The notes: generated by a model not told the origin, from the sequence alone. A stretch of DNA of 64,000 nt from Salinarimonas soli (GCF_008386575.1 NZ_VUOA01000007.1:1-64000), one strand, 5' to 3'; positions 9,087 through 18,664 are shown, counted from the stretch's first letter. Made by a program: numbers and translations.

Positions 9087-9175
9087 ACGCCCTTGCGGGT
9101 TTGGGGGACATAAAGCGTTTGGGCCCTCGCCGCAACCCCCGAAACGGGGGTAGCTCCATCCGGGAGCGCGCCTGA

Positions 9176-9242
9176 TGTCATCCCCGGCCGGAGCCCACCG
9201 TCAGGTGGGTGGAGGGGAAGCCGCCTCCGGCCGGGGATGACA
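9176..9242. repeat. 17-bp perfect inverted repeat
   Basis: TGTCATCCCCGGCCGGA (9176-9192) is the exact reverse complement of 9226-9242. The inner part has a further small stem (CCCACC/GGTGGG, about 9194-9212). The GTCATCCCCGG arm resembles the internal dyads of family A elements, so this is probably a shortened relative. It lies between the isomerase gene and tRNA-Pro. Confidence 0.8.
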
Positions 9243-9278
9243 CTCGAGGCTAACGGTCACGCCCCCCGAAACGGGCTT

Positions 9279-9896
9279 TCACGGCCGATACGGCGTGCGG
9301 CCGGTGGCGAGCGCGTGGTCGAGAAGGTCGAGGCGGTCCTGGCCCCAGAACACCTCGCCGCCGAGCACGTAGGCCGGGGAGCCGAAGACGTCCGCCGCGA
9401 TGGCGTTCTCCATGTTGAGGACGTAGACCACCTCCGAGGCCGTGGCCTGCGCGCTCTCCAGGAGCGCAGTCGAGTCGAGGCCCTCCGCCTCCGCCAGCTC
9501 GGCGACGACGAGGGGGTCGGCGAGGTTGCGCTCCTCCTCCCAGATCCCGGCATAGGCCCGGCGCAGGAAGGCGCCCGGGTCGCCGCCCGCATTGACCATC
9601 GCGATGACGAAGCGGTCGAGGAGCGTCGCGTCGAAGGGCCAGTGCTTCGGCTGGACGTTGAAGGCGAGGCCCCGCCGCTCGCGCCAGCGCTGAAGCTCGA
9701 CGAGCCGGTAGCGCTGCCGGGCCGGGTGGCGCTGGGCCAGCGGCAGGCCGCCCGTCTGGGCGAAGACCTGGCCCAGGAACACCGGCTTGTAGGCGATCGC
9801 GAGATCGTGCCGCCGGGCGATCTCCAGGAAGGGCGCGTGGCCGATATAGGCCCAGGGCGAGACGGTGGAGAAGTAGTAGTCGATGGGGCGGGGCAT
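9279..9896 (-). CDS. 2-hydroxychromene-2-carboxylate isomerase family protein (DsbA fold)
   Basis: 205 residues, kappa-class GST/DsbA fold. The N-terminus MPRPIDYYFSTVSPWAYIGH carries the conserved Y-F-S-x-x-S-P-W/Y-x-Y motif in which Ser replaces the thioredoxin Cys. FVIAMVNAGGDPGAFLRRAY and FGSPAYVLGGEVFWGQDRLD near the C-terminus are family hallmarks. Members isomerise 2-hydroxychromene-2-carboxylate with glutathione in naphthalene degradation, but no aromatic-catabolism genes are nearby, so the real substrate is open. The start is ATG at 9896. Confidence 0.85.
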   Translation of the reverse strand: MPRPIDYYFSTVSPWAYIGHAPFLEIARRHDLAIAYKPVFLGQVFAQTGGLPLAQRHPARQRYRLVELQRWRERRGLAFNVQPKHWPFDATLLDRFVIAMVNAGGDPGAFLRRAYAGIWEEERNLADPLVVAELAEAEGLDSTALLESAQATASEVVYVLNMENAIAADVFGSPAYVLGGEVFWGQDRLDLLDHALATGRTPYRP

Positions 9897-9991
9897 GGGG
9901 GTCCTCGGGGCTGCCGCACCGCCACCTAGGCCACGCGCCCTCGTCAAGGCACGCCAGGGAGCCGCAGAGATGGGCGCGGACGCGATGCACG

Positions 9992-10141
9992 TCAGGAAAG
10001 CCACCAGAGCAGCGCTGCTACAATAGAGCCGCCAAGGACGATTGGCGCCGCGAAAAAGGCAGGGATGCCGAACCCAGACGCGGAAAGCTCGACAATGTCA
10101 GTGAAACGGATTTTGAAACGGTGGGGGCTGTCGGAGGTCAA
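9992..10141 (-). CDS. Possible small single-pass membrane protein (TTG start)
   Basis: 49 codons on the minus strand starting TTG at 10141, preceded by AAAGG with 8-nt spacing. The predicted peptide has a polar N-terminus (residues 1-20) and a hydrophobic segment (about 27-47, IPAFFAAPIVLGGSIVAALL) ending in two Trp. It resembles real small membrane proteins more than chance translation of this G+C-rich DNA. No homologue is recognised. It occupies most of an otherwise gene-free 360-nt interval. Confidence 0.4.
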   Translation of the reverse strand: MTSDSPHRFKIRFTDIVELSASGFGIPAFFAAPIVLGGSIVAALLWWLS

Positions 10142-10152
10142 GGCACTTACCT

Positions 10153-10192
10153 TTCGTTAAGACGTAAGGCAAAGATGCACGCGGTTCGTTAA
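10153..10192. promoter_or_regulatory. Direct octamer repeat upstream of the small membrane ORF
   Basis: TTCGTTAA occurs at 10153-10160 and again at 10185-10192, 32 bp apart (about three helical turns). It lies immediately upstream of the putative small membrane ORF on the minus strand. It could be a paired protein-binding site. Confidence 0.3.
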
Positions 10193-10259
10193 CCGGACCT
10201 CAAGAACTCATCGGAACAGGCACGGAACGGCTGACGAGCCGATTCGTACTGTGCCCTCG

Positions 10260-10811
10260 TCAAGCCGCGCCCTTGAGCGCGTCCTCGGCGGCGAGGAAGG
10301 CCGCGACCTCGGGGGTCATGGGAGGCCTCGGCATGTCCGGGCGGCCGAGCTCGGCGAGGATCCGGCTCACGGGCACGAAGGCGCGGGCGCCCCGGTCGTA
10401 GAGCCCGACCCGCACCAGCGCGATCGCAGCGAGGATCTCGTTGCCCTCCCGGCCCCGCGACACGATCCGGTGCTCCATGACGATGGACGTGTCCGTCCAG
10501 GCGACGAGGCGGGTCTGGAGCTCGAAGGGCCGGAACAGGCGCAGCTCACGGCGAAACCGGATTTTTCCCGCGCTCACCACCGGCAGCCATTTCTCCCGCA
10601 GCACCGCGCGCCACAGCCCCGAGCGGATCATCACGTCGGCGCGGCCCAGATCCATGAGGGTCCAGTAGCGGCCGTTGTTCATGTGCAGCGAGGTGTCGAG
10701 ATCGTGCGGCCATACCCGGAAGGAGAGGCGAGACACCTCCACGAGCGGATCGAGCCGGGGCCGCCAAAACGCCGAGACGACGAGGTGGAGGAGGCGCAGC
10801 CAGAGGTTCAC
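10260..10811 (-). CDS. Acyl-CoA thioesterase family protein (hot-dog fold)
   Basis: 183 residues. The pattern VWPHDLDTSLHMNNGRYWTLMD near residue 34 is the hot-dog-fold signature of YbgC/4-hydroxybenzoyl-CoA-thioesterase-like proteins, with the Asp and HMNNGRY segment forming the active-site helix. The GTG start at 10811 overlaps the stop of the upstream DinB gene (GTGA), so the two are translationally coupled. Probably hydrolyses an acyl-CoA thioester. The beta-oxidation operon upstream on the same strand fits, although a repeat element separates them. Confidence 0.8.
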   Translation of the reverse strand: MNLWLRLLHLVVSAFWRPRLDPLVEVSRLSFRVWPHDLDTSLHMNNGRYWTLMDLGRADVMIRSGLWRAVLREKWLPVVSAGKIRFRRELRLFRPFELQTRLVAWTDTSIVMEHRIVSRGREGNEILAAIALVRVGLYDRGARAFVPVSRILAELGRPDMPRPPMTPEVAAFLAAEDALKGAA

Positions 10812-11317
10812 CGCAGGCCGATCCCGCTCTCGCGCTGGAACCAGGCGAGGTCGAGGGACGGCGCCTCGCCCGTAAGCCCTGTCAGCAGCACATGGATCTG
10901 GCCGCGATGGTGGGTCTGGTGGTTGAAGAAATGCATCAGGGTCGGGGCCAGGGGCTGCTCGACGTCCATGGGCCGGGTGATGGTGCGGTAGCGGATGTTG
11001 CCGGCGAGCGCGGCGTCGGTGAGGCCCCCGGCATAGGTCTCGATGCGGGCGTCCTCGCGCTCGCGCTCCCGGCGCAGGTCCGGGAAGGCCTCGAACAGGA
11101 TCGCGTCGAGCCGCGTGGGCGACTCCCCCTCCCCCGTGAAGCGGTGCATCCAGATCTTGTCGGCGACCATGAGGTGGTTGAGCGTGCCGTGGACCGACTT
11201 GAAGAACGCACCCCGGTCGGCCCGGTAATCGGCATCCGGGAGCGCGGCCGCCGCGACGTAGACCTTGAGGTTCGCCCACGCATTGTAGGCGGCGAGCATG
11301 CGGAAGAGGTGGGTCAT
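10808..11317 (-). CDS. DinB family protein
   Basis: 169 residues, a four-helix-bundle protein. The metal-binding triad is visible as H48 (TLNHLM), H133 and H137 (FFNHQTHHRGQ), the DinB/YfiT-like pattern. Family members include thiol-dependent S-transferases (mycothiol, bacillithiol) and uncharacterised stress proteins; the specific reaction cannot be assigned. The ATG at 11317 follows a GGAG. It is the first gene of a coupled pair with the thioesterase. Confidence 0.85.
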   Translation of the reverse strand: MTHLFRMLAAYNAWANLKVYVAAAALPDADYRADRGAFFKSVHGTLNHLMVADKIWMHRFTGEGESPTRLDAILFEAFPDLRREREREDARIETYAGGLTDAALAGNIRYRTITRPMDVEQPLAPTLMHFFNHQTHHRGQIHVLLTGLTGEAPSLDLAWFQRESGIGLR

Positions 11318-11331
11318 GGGTGAGCTCCGTT

Positions 11332-11487
11332 CCCCTCCCCCTTGCGGGGAGGGGTCAGGGGTGGGGGTCGTAAAGTCGGAGCTGGCGGAGGGGTAGGGAG
11401 CACGCACGCCGCTACAGCCCTGACCTGGACCGTCGGCGCGTGGCGTCCCGACCCCCACCCCCGGCCCCTCCCCGCAAGGGGGAGGGG
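11332..11487. repeat. Composite palindromic repeat, family A (subtype A2)
   Basis: Left arm CCCCTCCCCCTTGCGGGGAGGGG followed by GGGGTGGGGGTCGTAAAGTCGGAGC; the right end is the inverted arm (ACCCCCGGCCCCTCCCCGCAAGGGGGAGGGG). It lies between the fadB-like gene and the DinB gene. The internal GTAAAGTCGGAGC also occurs at 13716-13874 and, inverted, at 25541-25697. Confidence 0.85.
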
Positions 11488-11497
11488 AAAGCGCGCC

Positions 11498-13699
11498 TCA
11501 CGCCGCCCGCTTGGCGCGGCCGTAGAAGGTGCCGCCTGTGGAGGCCATCTCGACGAGCATCCTTGGTGGCGAGAAGCGGGGGCCGTGCTTGGCCTCCAGG
11601 CCCCGGCACATCTCCACGAAGGCGCGCGCGCCCATCATGTCGATGTAGGACAGGACGCCGCCGGTGAAGGGCGCGAAGCCGAAGCCGAGGATGGAGCCCA
11701 CATCCGCCTCGCGCGGATCCGTGACCACGCCCTCCTCGAAGACCCGCGCCGCCTCGACGGCCTGGGCCACGAGCAGGCGGCTCTTCAGCTCCTCGAAGTC
11801 GATGAGCTCACCCTCTTTGTGCTTGGGCTGGAGGCCGGCGAGGCCGGGCCAGAGCCGCTTCTTGCCGCCCTCCGGATAGTCGTAGAAGCCCTTGCGGTTC
11901 TTCCGGCCCAGGCGCCCCTCGCGCTCCACCATGCGCACGAGGAGCTCCTCCTGCGCCGGATCGACCGCGTCCGCGCCCACCTGCGCCTTCGTCGCCTTGA
12001 CGATCTTGAGTGCGAGGTCGAGCGCCACCTCGTCGTTGAGGGACAGCGGGCCTACCGGCATGCCGGCCGCCTTGCCGGCGTTCTCGATCATCGCGGCGGG
12101 CACGCCCTCGGCGAGCATCTTGTGCCCCTCGAGAATGTAGGCGCCGACGCAGCGGTTGGCGAAGAAGCCGCGGGCGTCGTTGACGACGATGGGCGTCTTC
12201 TTGATGGCGCGCACATAGTCGAGAGCGGCCGCAAGCGCCGCGTCGCCAGTGGCCTTGCCCATGATGATCTCGACTAGCATCATCCGCTCGACGGGCGAGA
12301 AGAAGTGGATGCCGATATAATTCTCGGGGCGCTTGGAGGCCTTGGCGAGGCCCGTGATGGGGAGCGTCGAGGTGTTGGTGCCGAAGATGCAGTCGGGCCG
12401 GATCACGGCCTCGACCTTCTGGACCACCTCGGCCTTCACGGCCGGATCCTCGAACACGGCCTCGACGATGAGGTCGCAGTCGGCGAGATCGGCGTAGTCG
12501 GACGTGGTCTTGATGCGGGCGAGCAGCGCATCGCGATCGGCGGATTTGGCGCGGCCCTTCATGATCTGGTCGGAGACGAGCTTATGGCTGTAGGCCTTGC
12601 CCTTCTCGGCGGCCTCCATGTCGCGGTCGAGGAGCACCACCTCCATGCCGGCATTGGCCGTGACATAGGCCACGCCCGCGCCCATGAAGCCGGCGCCGAG
12701 CACGCCCACCTTACGGATCGTCGTCGGCGCCACGCCTTCCGGCCGGCGCGCGCCCTTGTTGAGCTCGCCCATGGAGAGGAACAGCGTGCGGATCATCGCC
12801 GCGGCTTCCGGCGTGCGCAGGATCTTGGCGAAGTAGCGGGACTCCACTTTAAGCGCCAAGTCCATGGGCAGCTGCAGGCCCTCGTAGACGGCCTGGAGGA
12901 TGGCCTTGGCCGCCGGGTAGTTGTCGTTGGTCTCGCGGCGGTAGATCGCGTTGGCCGGGGGCCAGATCTGCATGCCGGCGGCGGAGAACACCTTGCCGGA
13001 CGGGGTCTTGAAGCCCTTCTGATCCCAGGGGGCGACGGCCGCGCCGCCGTTGCGGATATAGGCCTTGGCGGTCTCCAGGAGATCGGCGTGGGGCACGACC
13101 TGGTGGACGAGGCCCATGTTGCGGGCCATGAGCGGGCGGATCTGGTCGCCCTTGAACAGCATCTGGAGCGCGTCGCCCGTCTGCATCAGGCGCGCCACGC
13201 GCTGCGTGCCGCCCGCGCCGGGGAAGAGGCCGACCTTGATCTCAGGGAGACCCACGCGGGTCGCATCGTGGTCGCACAGGACCCGGTGGTGGCAGGCGAG
13301 CGCGAGCTCGAAGGCGCCGCCGAGGCACACGCCGTGCACGGCCGCCACGAACGGCTTACCCGCGGTCTCGAGCTTGCGGTAGAGCAGCGTCAGGCGCCGG
13401 GACTCGTCGAAGAAGGTCTGCATGGCAGCCTCCTCGCCCCGCTCCTTGGCGAGCCCCTCGTAGAGGGTGCGCAGGCCCTGGAGCATGGTGAGGTCGGCGC
13501 CGCCGGAGAAGGAGCCCTCCTTGCCCGACGTGATCACGCAGCCCTTGACCGCGGCGTCGGCCACGACCGCGTCGATGATCGCGTCGAGATCGGCCATGAC
13601 CTCGGGGGTGATGACGTTCATGGAGCGGCCGGGCATGTCCCAGGTCGCGACCGCGATGCCGTCGGAATCGGTCTCGAAGCGGAAATTGGTGAGGTTCAT
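11498..13699 (-). CDS. fadB: Bifunctional enoyl-CoA hydratase / 3-hydroxyacyl-CoA dehydrogenase (FadB/FadJ type)
   Basis: 733 residues, normal for the multifunctional alpha subunit of beta-oxidation. The N-terminal crotonase domain (about 1-210) shows GKEGSFSGGADL for the oxyanion hole and FPGAGGTQRVARL after LPEIKVGL, which supplies the catalytic Glu. The NAD-binding domain starts near 315 with VGVLGAGFMGAGVAY (GxGxxG), followed by IFGTNTSTLPI and IGIHFFSPVERM, the HFFxP catalytic motif. Two C-terminal 3HCDH segments complete it. It converts trans-2-enoyl-CoA to 3-ketoacyl-CoA for the thiolase encoded upstream. The ATG at 13699 follows GGAG. Last beta-oxidation gene of the leftward operon. 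Confidence 0.93.
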   Translation of the reverse strand: MNLTNFRFETDSDGIAVATWDMPGRSMNVITPEVMADLDAIIDAVVADAAVKGCVITSGKEGSFSGGADLTMLQGLRTLYEGLAKERGEEAAMQTFFDESRRLTLLYRKLETAGKPFVAAVHGVCLGGAFELALACHHRVLCDHDATRVGLPEIKVGLFPGAGGTQRVARLMQTGDALQMLFKGDQIRPLMARNMGLVHQVVPHADLLETAKAYIRNGGAAVAPWDQKGFKTPSGKVFSAAGMQIWPPANAIYRRETNDNYPAAKAILQAVYEGLQLPMDLALKVESRYFAKILRTPEAAAMIRTLFLSMGELNKGARRPEGVAPTTIRKVGVLGAGFMGAGVAYVTANAGMEVVLLDRDMEAAEKGKAYSHKLVSDQIMKGRAKSADRDALLARIKTTSDYADLADCDLIVEAVFEDPAVKAEVVQKVEAVIRPDCIFGTNTSTLPITGLAKASKRPENYIGIHFFSPVERMMLVEIIMGKATGDAALAAALDYVRAIKKTPIVVNDARGFFANRCVGAYILEGHKMLAEGVPAAMIENAGKAAGMPVGPLSLNDEVALDLALKIVKATKAQVGADAVDPAQEELLVRMVEREGRLGRKNRKGFYDYPEGGKKRLWPGLAGLQPKHKEGELIDFEELKSRLLVAQAVEAARVFEEGVVTDPREADVGSILGFGFAPFTGGVLSYIDMMGARAFVEMCRGLEAKHGPRFSPPRMLVEMASTGGTFYGRAKRAA

Positions 13700-13715
13700 G
13701 GTGGGCTCCCGTCAG

Positions 13716-13874
13716 CCCCCCTCCCCCTTGCGGGGAGGGGTTGGGGGTGGGGGTCGTAAAGTCAGAGCGGCGGATCGGTTGGGAGGGCTCCACGGCGGTA
13801 CAGGCCCGTCCTTGAGACGGCCAGCCCGGCGGCACCACCCCCACCCCTAGCCTCTCCCCGCAAGGGGGAGGGGG
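13716..13874. repeat. Composite palindromic repeat, family A (subtype A2)
   Basis: Left arm CCCCTCCCCCTTGCGGGGAGGGG with GTTGGGGGTGGGGGTCGTAAAGTC; right inverted arm CTCCCCGCAAGGGGGAGGGG. It occupies the whole gap between the thiolase and fadB genes of one operon, so it is probably transcribed and could fold into a strong mRNA hairpin between the two cistrons. Confidence 0.85.
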
Positions 13875-13882
13875 GACGGGAG

Positions 13883-15091
<1,209 letters not shown>

Positions 15092-15189
15092 GGGGTCCTC
15101 TCCCTGGCGCCCGTCCGGGGCGCGGCGGCCCGGCTGCGCGGGCCTCGAATTCTTGGGGATGGCGCCCCGGCGGGGGCGCCCGACATGGA

Positions 15190-15411
15190 TCAGGCCTTCT
15201 CGGCCTCGAGTCGCCCGACACGCTCCTTGACCGCGTCGAGCTCATGGACGAGCGAGCCGAACCCCGCCACGACGGCGTGCGTGAGCCCGTCGAGCTTGAT
15301 CTCGACGGTGTCCAGACGTTCGGACATCCCACGCACGTCACCGCGTAGGGCGCCGATCTCGCCGCGTATCTCGCGCAGGAGCTGAAGCGTCAGGTTCTCG
15401 GGCTCGGTCAT
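15190..15411 (-). CDS. Small coiled-coil protein in the beta-oxidation operon
   Basis: 73 residues, almost entirely helical. A heptad-like pattern runs through LLREIRGEIGALRGDVRGM, SERLDTVEIKLDGL and LDAVKERVGRLEAEK. Its ATG (15411) comes 2 nt after the acyl-CoA dehydrogenase stop, and a GGAGG-like sequence lies within the end of that gene, so it is translationally coupled. Function unknown. It may be an oligomerising or scaffolding partner of the enzymes, or a generic small coiled-coil protein. A similar hydrophilic heptad pattern is common in small alphaproteobacterial proteins of no assigned role. Confidence 0.7.
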   Translation of the reverse strand: MTEPENLTLQLLREIRGEIGALRGDVRGMSERLDTVEIKLDGLTHAVVAGFGSLVHELDAVKERVGRLEAEKA

Positions 15412-15413
15412 GG

Positions 15414-17207
15414 TCAGAACGCGGCCTCCGGCAGAGCCATAACAGCATCGGCCCCCGAGGAGATCCGCGCAAGGTGCGCGCCCGTCTCTGGCATCAGGCG
15501 CTCCATGAAGAAGCGGCCTGTCATGAGCTTGGCGTCCATGCGCTCGGCGACGCCGTTGCCAGCCGACTTCTTGACGCCCGCCGCCTTCGCGATCTTCGCC
15601 CACATGTAGCCCATCGCGACGAGGCCGAAGAGGTGCATGTAGTCGTAGGCGCCGGCGCCCGCGTTGTCGGGCTTGGCCATGGCGTTCTGCATGAACCACA
15701 TGGTGGCCTGCTGGAGGTGGCCCAGGCCCTGCTGAAGGGGGGCGATGAAGGGCTTCATCGCCTCGTCGCCCTGGTTCTCCTGGCAGAAGGCGCCCACCTC
15801 GTTGAAGAAGGCCATCACGGCCTTGCCGCCCTCGCGGGGGAGCTTGCGGCCGACCAGGTCCATCGCCTGGATGCCGTTGGCGCCCTCGTAGATCATGGCG
15901 ATGCGGGCATCGCGCACGAACTGCGACATGCCCCATTCCTCGATATAGCCGTGGCCGCCGAACATCTGCTGGGCCTTGACGGCGTTGTCGAAGCCCACGT
16001 CCGTCAGCACGCCCTTCAGGACCGGGGTCATGAGGCCCATGTGGTCGTCGGCCGCCTTGCGCTCGGCCTCGTCCTGCGAGCGGTGCGCCACGTCCGATTT
16101 CAGCGCGGTCCACAGCACGAGGGCCCGGGCCGCCTCGTTGAAGGCGCGGATGCCCATGAGCGTGCGGCGCACGTCCGGATGGACGATGATCGGGTCGGCG
16201 GCCTTGTCGGCGTGCTTGGCGCCCATGAGCGAGCGGCCCTGGAGGCGGTCCTTGGCATAGGCCACCGCGTTCTGGTAGGCGGCCTCGGACTGCGACAGGC
16301 CCTGGATCGCGACGCCGAGGCGCGCCTCGTTCATCATCACGAACATGGCGTTGAGGCCCTTGTTCTCCTGACCCACGAGCCAGCCTTGAGCGCCGTCATA
16401 GTTCATGACGCAGGTGGCGTTGCCGTGGATGCCCATCTTGTGCTCGATGGAGCCGCAGGTGACGCCGTTGCGCTCGCCCACCGAGCCGTCCGCGCCGACG
16501 TGGTTGCGCGGCACGACGAACAGCGAGATGCCCTTCACGCCCGCCGGCGCCCCCTCGATGCGGGCCAGCACCAGGTGGACGATGTTCTCGGTGATGTCCT
16601 GCTCGCCCGCCGAGATGAAGATCTTCGTGCCGGTGATCGCGTAGGAGCCGTCGCCGTTCGGGACGGCCTTGGTCTTGATGAGCCCCAGATCCGTGCCGCA
16701 ATGGGGCTCGGTGAGGTTCATGGTGCCCGACCAACGGCCCTCGACCATCTTGGGCACATAGGCCTGCTTCTGCTCCTCCGTGCCATGCACGAGAAGCGCC
16801 GCGATCGCCCCCATGGTGAGGCCAGGATACATGGAGAAGGCCATGTTCGCGGAGGACGCGAACTCGTTCATGATCACGCCGAGCGTGTAGGGCAGGCCCT
16901 GGCCGCCATACTCGGCCGGCACGGCAAGCCCGATCCAGCCGCCCTCGCCATAGGCCTGATGAGCCTCCTTGAAGCCGGGCGGCGTCGTGACCGAGCCGTC
17001 GGGATTGCGCTTGCAGCCCTGGACGTCGCCGACGCGGTTGAGGGGCTGGAGCACCTCCTCGCAGAGCTTCGCGCCCTCGGCCAGGATCGCCTCGACCATG
17101 TCGGGCGTGGCATCGGCGAAGCCGGGAAGGTTGTTGTACTTCTCGAACCCGAACACGTCGTTGAGCAGGAACAGCGTGTCTTCGACGGGTGCCTTGTAGC
17201 TCGGCAT
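15414..17207 (-). CDS. Acyl-CoA dehydrogenase (FadE/DmdC-like)
   Basis: 597 residues, the length of the large acyl-CoA dehydrogenases related to 3-methylmercaptopropionyl-CoA dehydrogenase. FAD and substrate motifs are visible: [19 protein letters not shown] near 165-183, [10 protein letters not shown] near 200, and the catalytic-Glu region [19 protein letters not shown] near 435. A C-terminal extension with [22 protein letters not shown] is typical of this clade. It catalyses the first FAD-dependent step of beta-oxidation. DmdC itself acts in DMSP degradation, but no other dmd gene is present, so medium- or long-chain acyl-CoA is more likely. First gene of the operon; ATG at 17207 follows GAGAGG. 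Confidence 0.9.
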   Translation of the reverse strand: MPSYKAPVEDTLFLLNDVFGFEKYNNLPGFADATPDMVEAILAEGAKLCEEVLQPLNRVGDVQGCKRNPDGSVTTPPGFKEAHQAYGEGGWIGLAVPAEYGGQGLPYTLGVIMNEFASSANMAFSMYPGLTMGAIAALLVHGTEEQKQAYVPKMVEGRWSGTMNLTEPHCGTDLGLIKTKAVPNGDGSYAITGTKIFISAGEQDITENIVHLVLARIEGAPAGVKGISLFVVPRNHVGADGSVGERNGVTCGSIEHKMGIHGNATCVMNYDGAQGWLVGQENKGLNAMFVMMNEARLGVAIQGLSQSEAAYQNAVAYAKDRLQGRSLMGAKHADKAADPIIVHPDVRRTLMGIRAFNEAARALVLWTALKSDVAHRSQDEAERKAADDHMGLMTPVLKGVLTDVGFDNAVKAQQMFGGHGYIEEWGMSQFVRDARIAMIYEGANGIQAMDLVGRKLPREGGKAVMAFFNEVGAFCQENQGDEAMKPFIAPLQQGLGHLQQATMWFMQNAMAKPDNAGAGAYDYMHLFGLVAMGYMWAKIAKAAGVKKSAGNGVAERMDAKLMTGRFFMERLMPETGAHLARISSGADAVMALPEAAF

Positions 17208-17280
17208 GAGGGCCTCTCCCCTGAGATCCTGACGGGTCTCGCGCCCGTCCGCGCCGACGCGGGCGACCGACCCACGTCTA

Positions 17281-17302
17281 GATAGTTCACATATAAACTA
17301 TC
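17281..17302 (-). promoter_or_regulatory. Dyad operator upstream of the beta-oxidation operon
   Basis: GATAGTT-N8-AACTATC is a perfect 7-bp inverted repeat with an A/T-rich centre, 74 nt before the acyl-CoA dehydrogenase start. It stands out in very G+C-rich DNA. It is a good candidate operator, for example for the MerR regulator encoded just upstream. No clear -35/-10 pair could be assigned. Confidence 0.5.
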
Positions 17303-17362
17303 TCCCCCCGGAACGGAAGGGGCGGATGCGGGGAAATGCGAAGTAAAGGGGGGAGAGAAGCG

Positions 17363-17640
17363 CCCTCCCCTCTCCCGGATGGGAGAGGGATGCACGAAGT
17401 GCCAGGGTGTGAGGGTGGCCAGATCGGACCAGCTCTCTCAGACCCTCCCGCTTGTCATGGCCGGGCTTGTCCTTCGACGGGCTCAGGATGAGGCCGGCCA
17501 TCCAGTCGACCCGTTGGCCTGGGTCCCCGGGTCAAGCCCGGGGATGACGGGGATGCGGCGGTGGAGTGCCGCGAAACTCCCAGCGTGCACCCTCACCCCT
17601 GGCACTTCGTGCATCCCTCTCCCATCCGGGAGAGGGGAGG
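17363..17640. repeat. Composite palindromic repeat, family A (subtype A1, with insertion)
   Basis: The left hairpin has CCCCTCTCCC (17367-17376), GGAT and GGGAGAGGG (17381-17389); an inverted copy closes the element at 17616-17637. The core has the GTCATGGCCGGGCTT...AGGCCGGCCATCC and CTGGGTCCCCGGGTCAAGCCCGGGGATGAC dyads seen at 101-330. Here the first dyad is interrupted by TCCTTCGACGGGCTCAGGATGA, itself a short palindrome. Both ends carry TGGCACTTCGTGCATCCCTCTCCC-like sequence shared with 29519-29550. Confidence 0.85.
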
Positions 17641-17724
17641 CGCAGCGCACACGAAAAAGGCGGCCGTCCCTGAATGGAACGACCGCCTCTCTCCGGACGG
17701 GCCCGGGTTCCCCCGGGCCTCTGG

Positions 17725-17799
17725 TCTGCCCCCACGGCAAACGAATCCTGGGAGCCGCCCCGGTCTTCCGGGTGCGGCTCTCTGCCCCCACGGCAAACG
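17725..17799. repeat. 19-bp direct repeat pair
   Basis: TCTGCCCCCACGGCAAACG occurs at 17725-17743 and identically at 17781-17799, start-to-start distance 56 bp. Each copy is followed by (A/G)ATC. It lies downstream of the leftward MerR gene. A hairpin GCCCGGG-TTCC-CCCGGGC sits just beyond at 17701-17718 and may terminate merR transcription. Confidence 0.7.
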
Positions 17800-17841
17800 G
17801 ATCGTCGGATCCGCCCTGGCCTTGCGCTCAGGTGCGGATGG

Positions 17842-18297
17842 TCAGGCGGCGTTCGCCTTGAGGGTCTCGCGGTGAGCGCGGAGCTCCTCGATGGCGCGCT
17901 CGATCTCGGCCTTCTGGGCCTCGAGATGGACGAGCTGGTCCTCGACCTGGGCGAGCGAGAGCTTCAGGTCGGAGCCGCCGGCCTCGGCCTCGAGGTTCTC
18001 CTCCGCGAGCATCGCGCGGATCTCGGTGAGGGTGAAGCCGAGCTGCTTGCCCTTGAGGATGACGGAGAGGCGGGCCCGGTCGCGGGCGTCGTAGATGCGG
18101 GCCAGACCCTCGCGGCGGGGCGTAAGGAGACCGCGGTCCTCGTAGAAGCGCAGGGTCCGCAGCGTCACGCCGAACTCGCGGGCGAGATCGCCGATCGTGT
18201 AGGTCTTGGTGGACGCAACGGACTTCGTGGTACCGGCCTGGCCGGCCTCGAAATATGCCTGGCCCGTGCCAGTGCGCTTCAACGACGCCATTTTCAT
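17842..18297 (-). CDS. MerR family transcriptional regulator
   Basis: 151 residues. After a 30-residue unstructured N-terminus comes the MerR helix-turn-helix and wing: TYTIGDLAREFGVTLRTLRF (33-51), then YEDRGLLTPRREGLARIY. A long dimerisation coiled coil fills 110-148 (LSLAQVEDQLVHLEAQKAEI). There is no C-terminal Cys metal site, so it is not a metal sensor; MerR proteins of this shape often control acyl-CoA or amino-acid catabolism. It lies upstream of the beta-oxidation operon on the same strand, separated by about 630 nt of operator and repeat DNA. The ATG at 18297 follows GGGG; a second in-frame ATG is at 18291. Confidence 0.85.
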   Translation of the reverse strand: MKMASLKRTGTGQAYFEAGQAGTTKSVASTKTYTIGDLAREFGVTLRTLRFYEDRGLLTPRREGLARIYDARDRARLSVILKGKQLGFTLTEIRAMLAEENLEAEAGGSDLKLSLAQVEDQLVHLEAQKAEIERAIEELRAHRETLKANAA

Positions 18298-18421
18298 TGT
18301 CTGCCCCAATGCCTGTTTTGGTGTGCGAATCCGCCGATTCGTCCCGTGTCCGCTCCGGCCCCATCGAAACTGCCGCAACGGGTGCCGCAGCGGGAGTAAG
18401 GTGGCCCGCACTGCATCTGCC

Positions 18422-18516
18422 TTACGGTAAAGTGCCCCGCGGCGCACCCCCGGCACGGGAAAATTTTGCCGGGTCCGTGGGACCGGGTGCAGTCCTTAAC
18501 CGCCTGTTTACCGTAG
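18422..18516. promoter_or_regulatory. Inverted decamers and a CtrA-like half site upstream of the PodJ-like gene
   Basis: TTACGGTAAA (18422-18431) is repeated in inverted form as TTTACCGTAG (18507-18516). The second copy overlaps TTAA-N7-TTTA (18496-18510), close to the CtrA consensus TTAA-N7-TTAA. The interval lies between the divergent MerR and PodJ-like genes. It also holds a short hairpin CCCGGC...GCCGGG (about 18451-18475). Confidence 0.35.
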
Positions 18517-18664
18517 ATCGCAAAAGTCCATGGGCCGGCCAAGGGCCCGGGGGGGATTCATCGAATCTTCACGGGGGCCTTGGCCGCCGCGATCCGGCCG
18601 GGGACGCCGGGATCGCGTCACGCCCGTCCCCGGTGCGCTTGCGGCGATGAGACAGACCCCTCCC

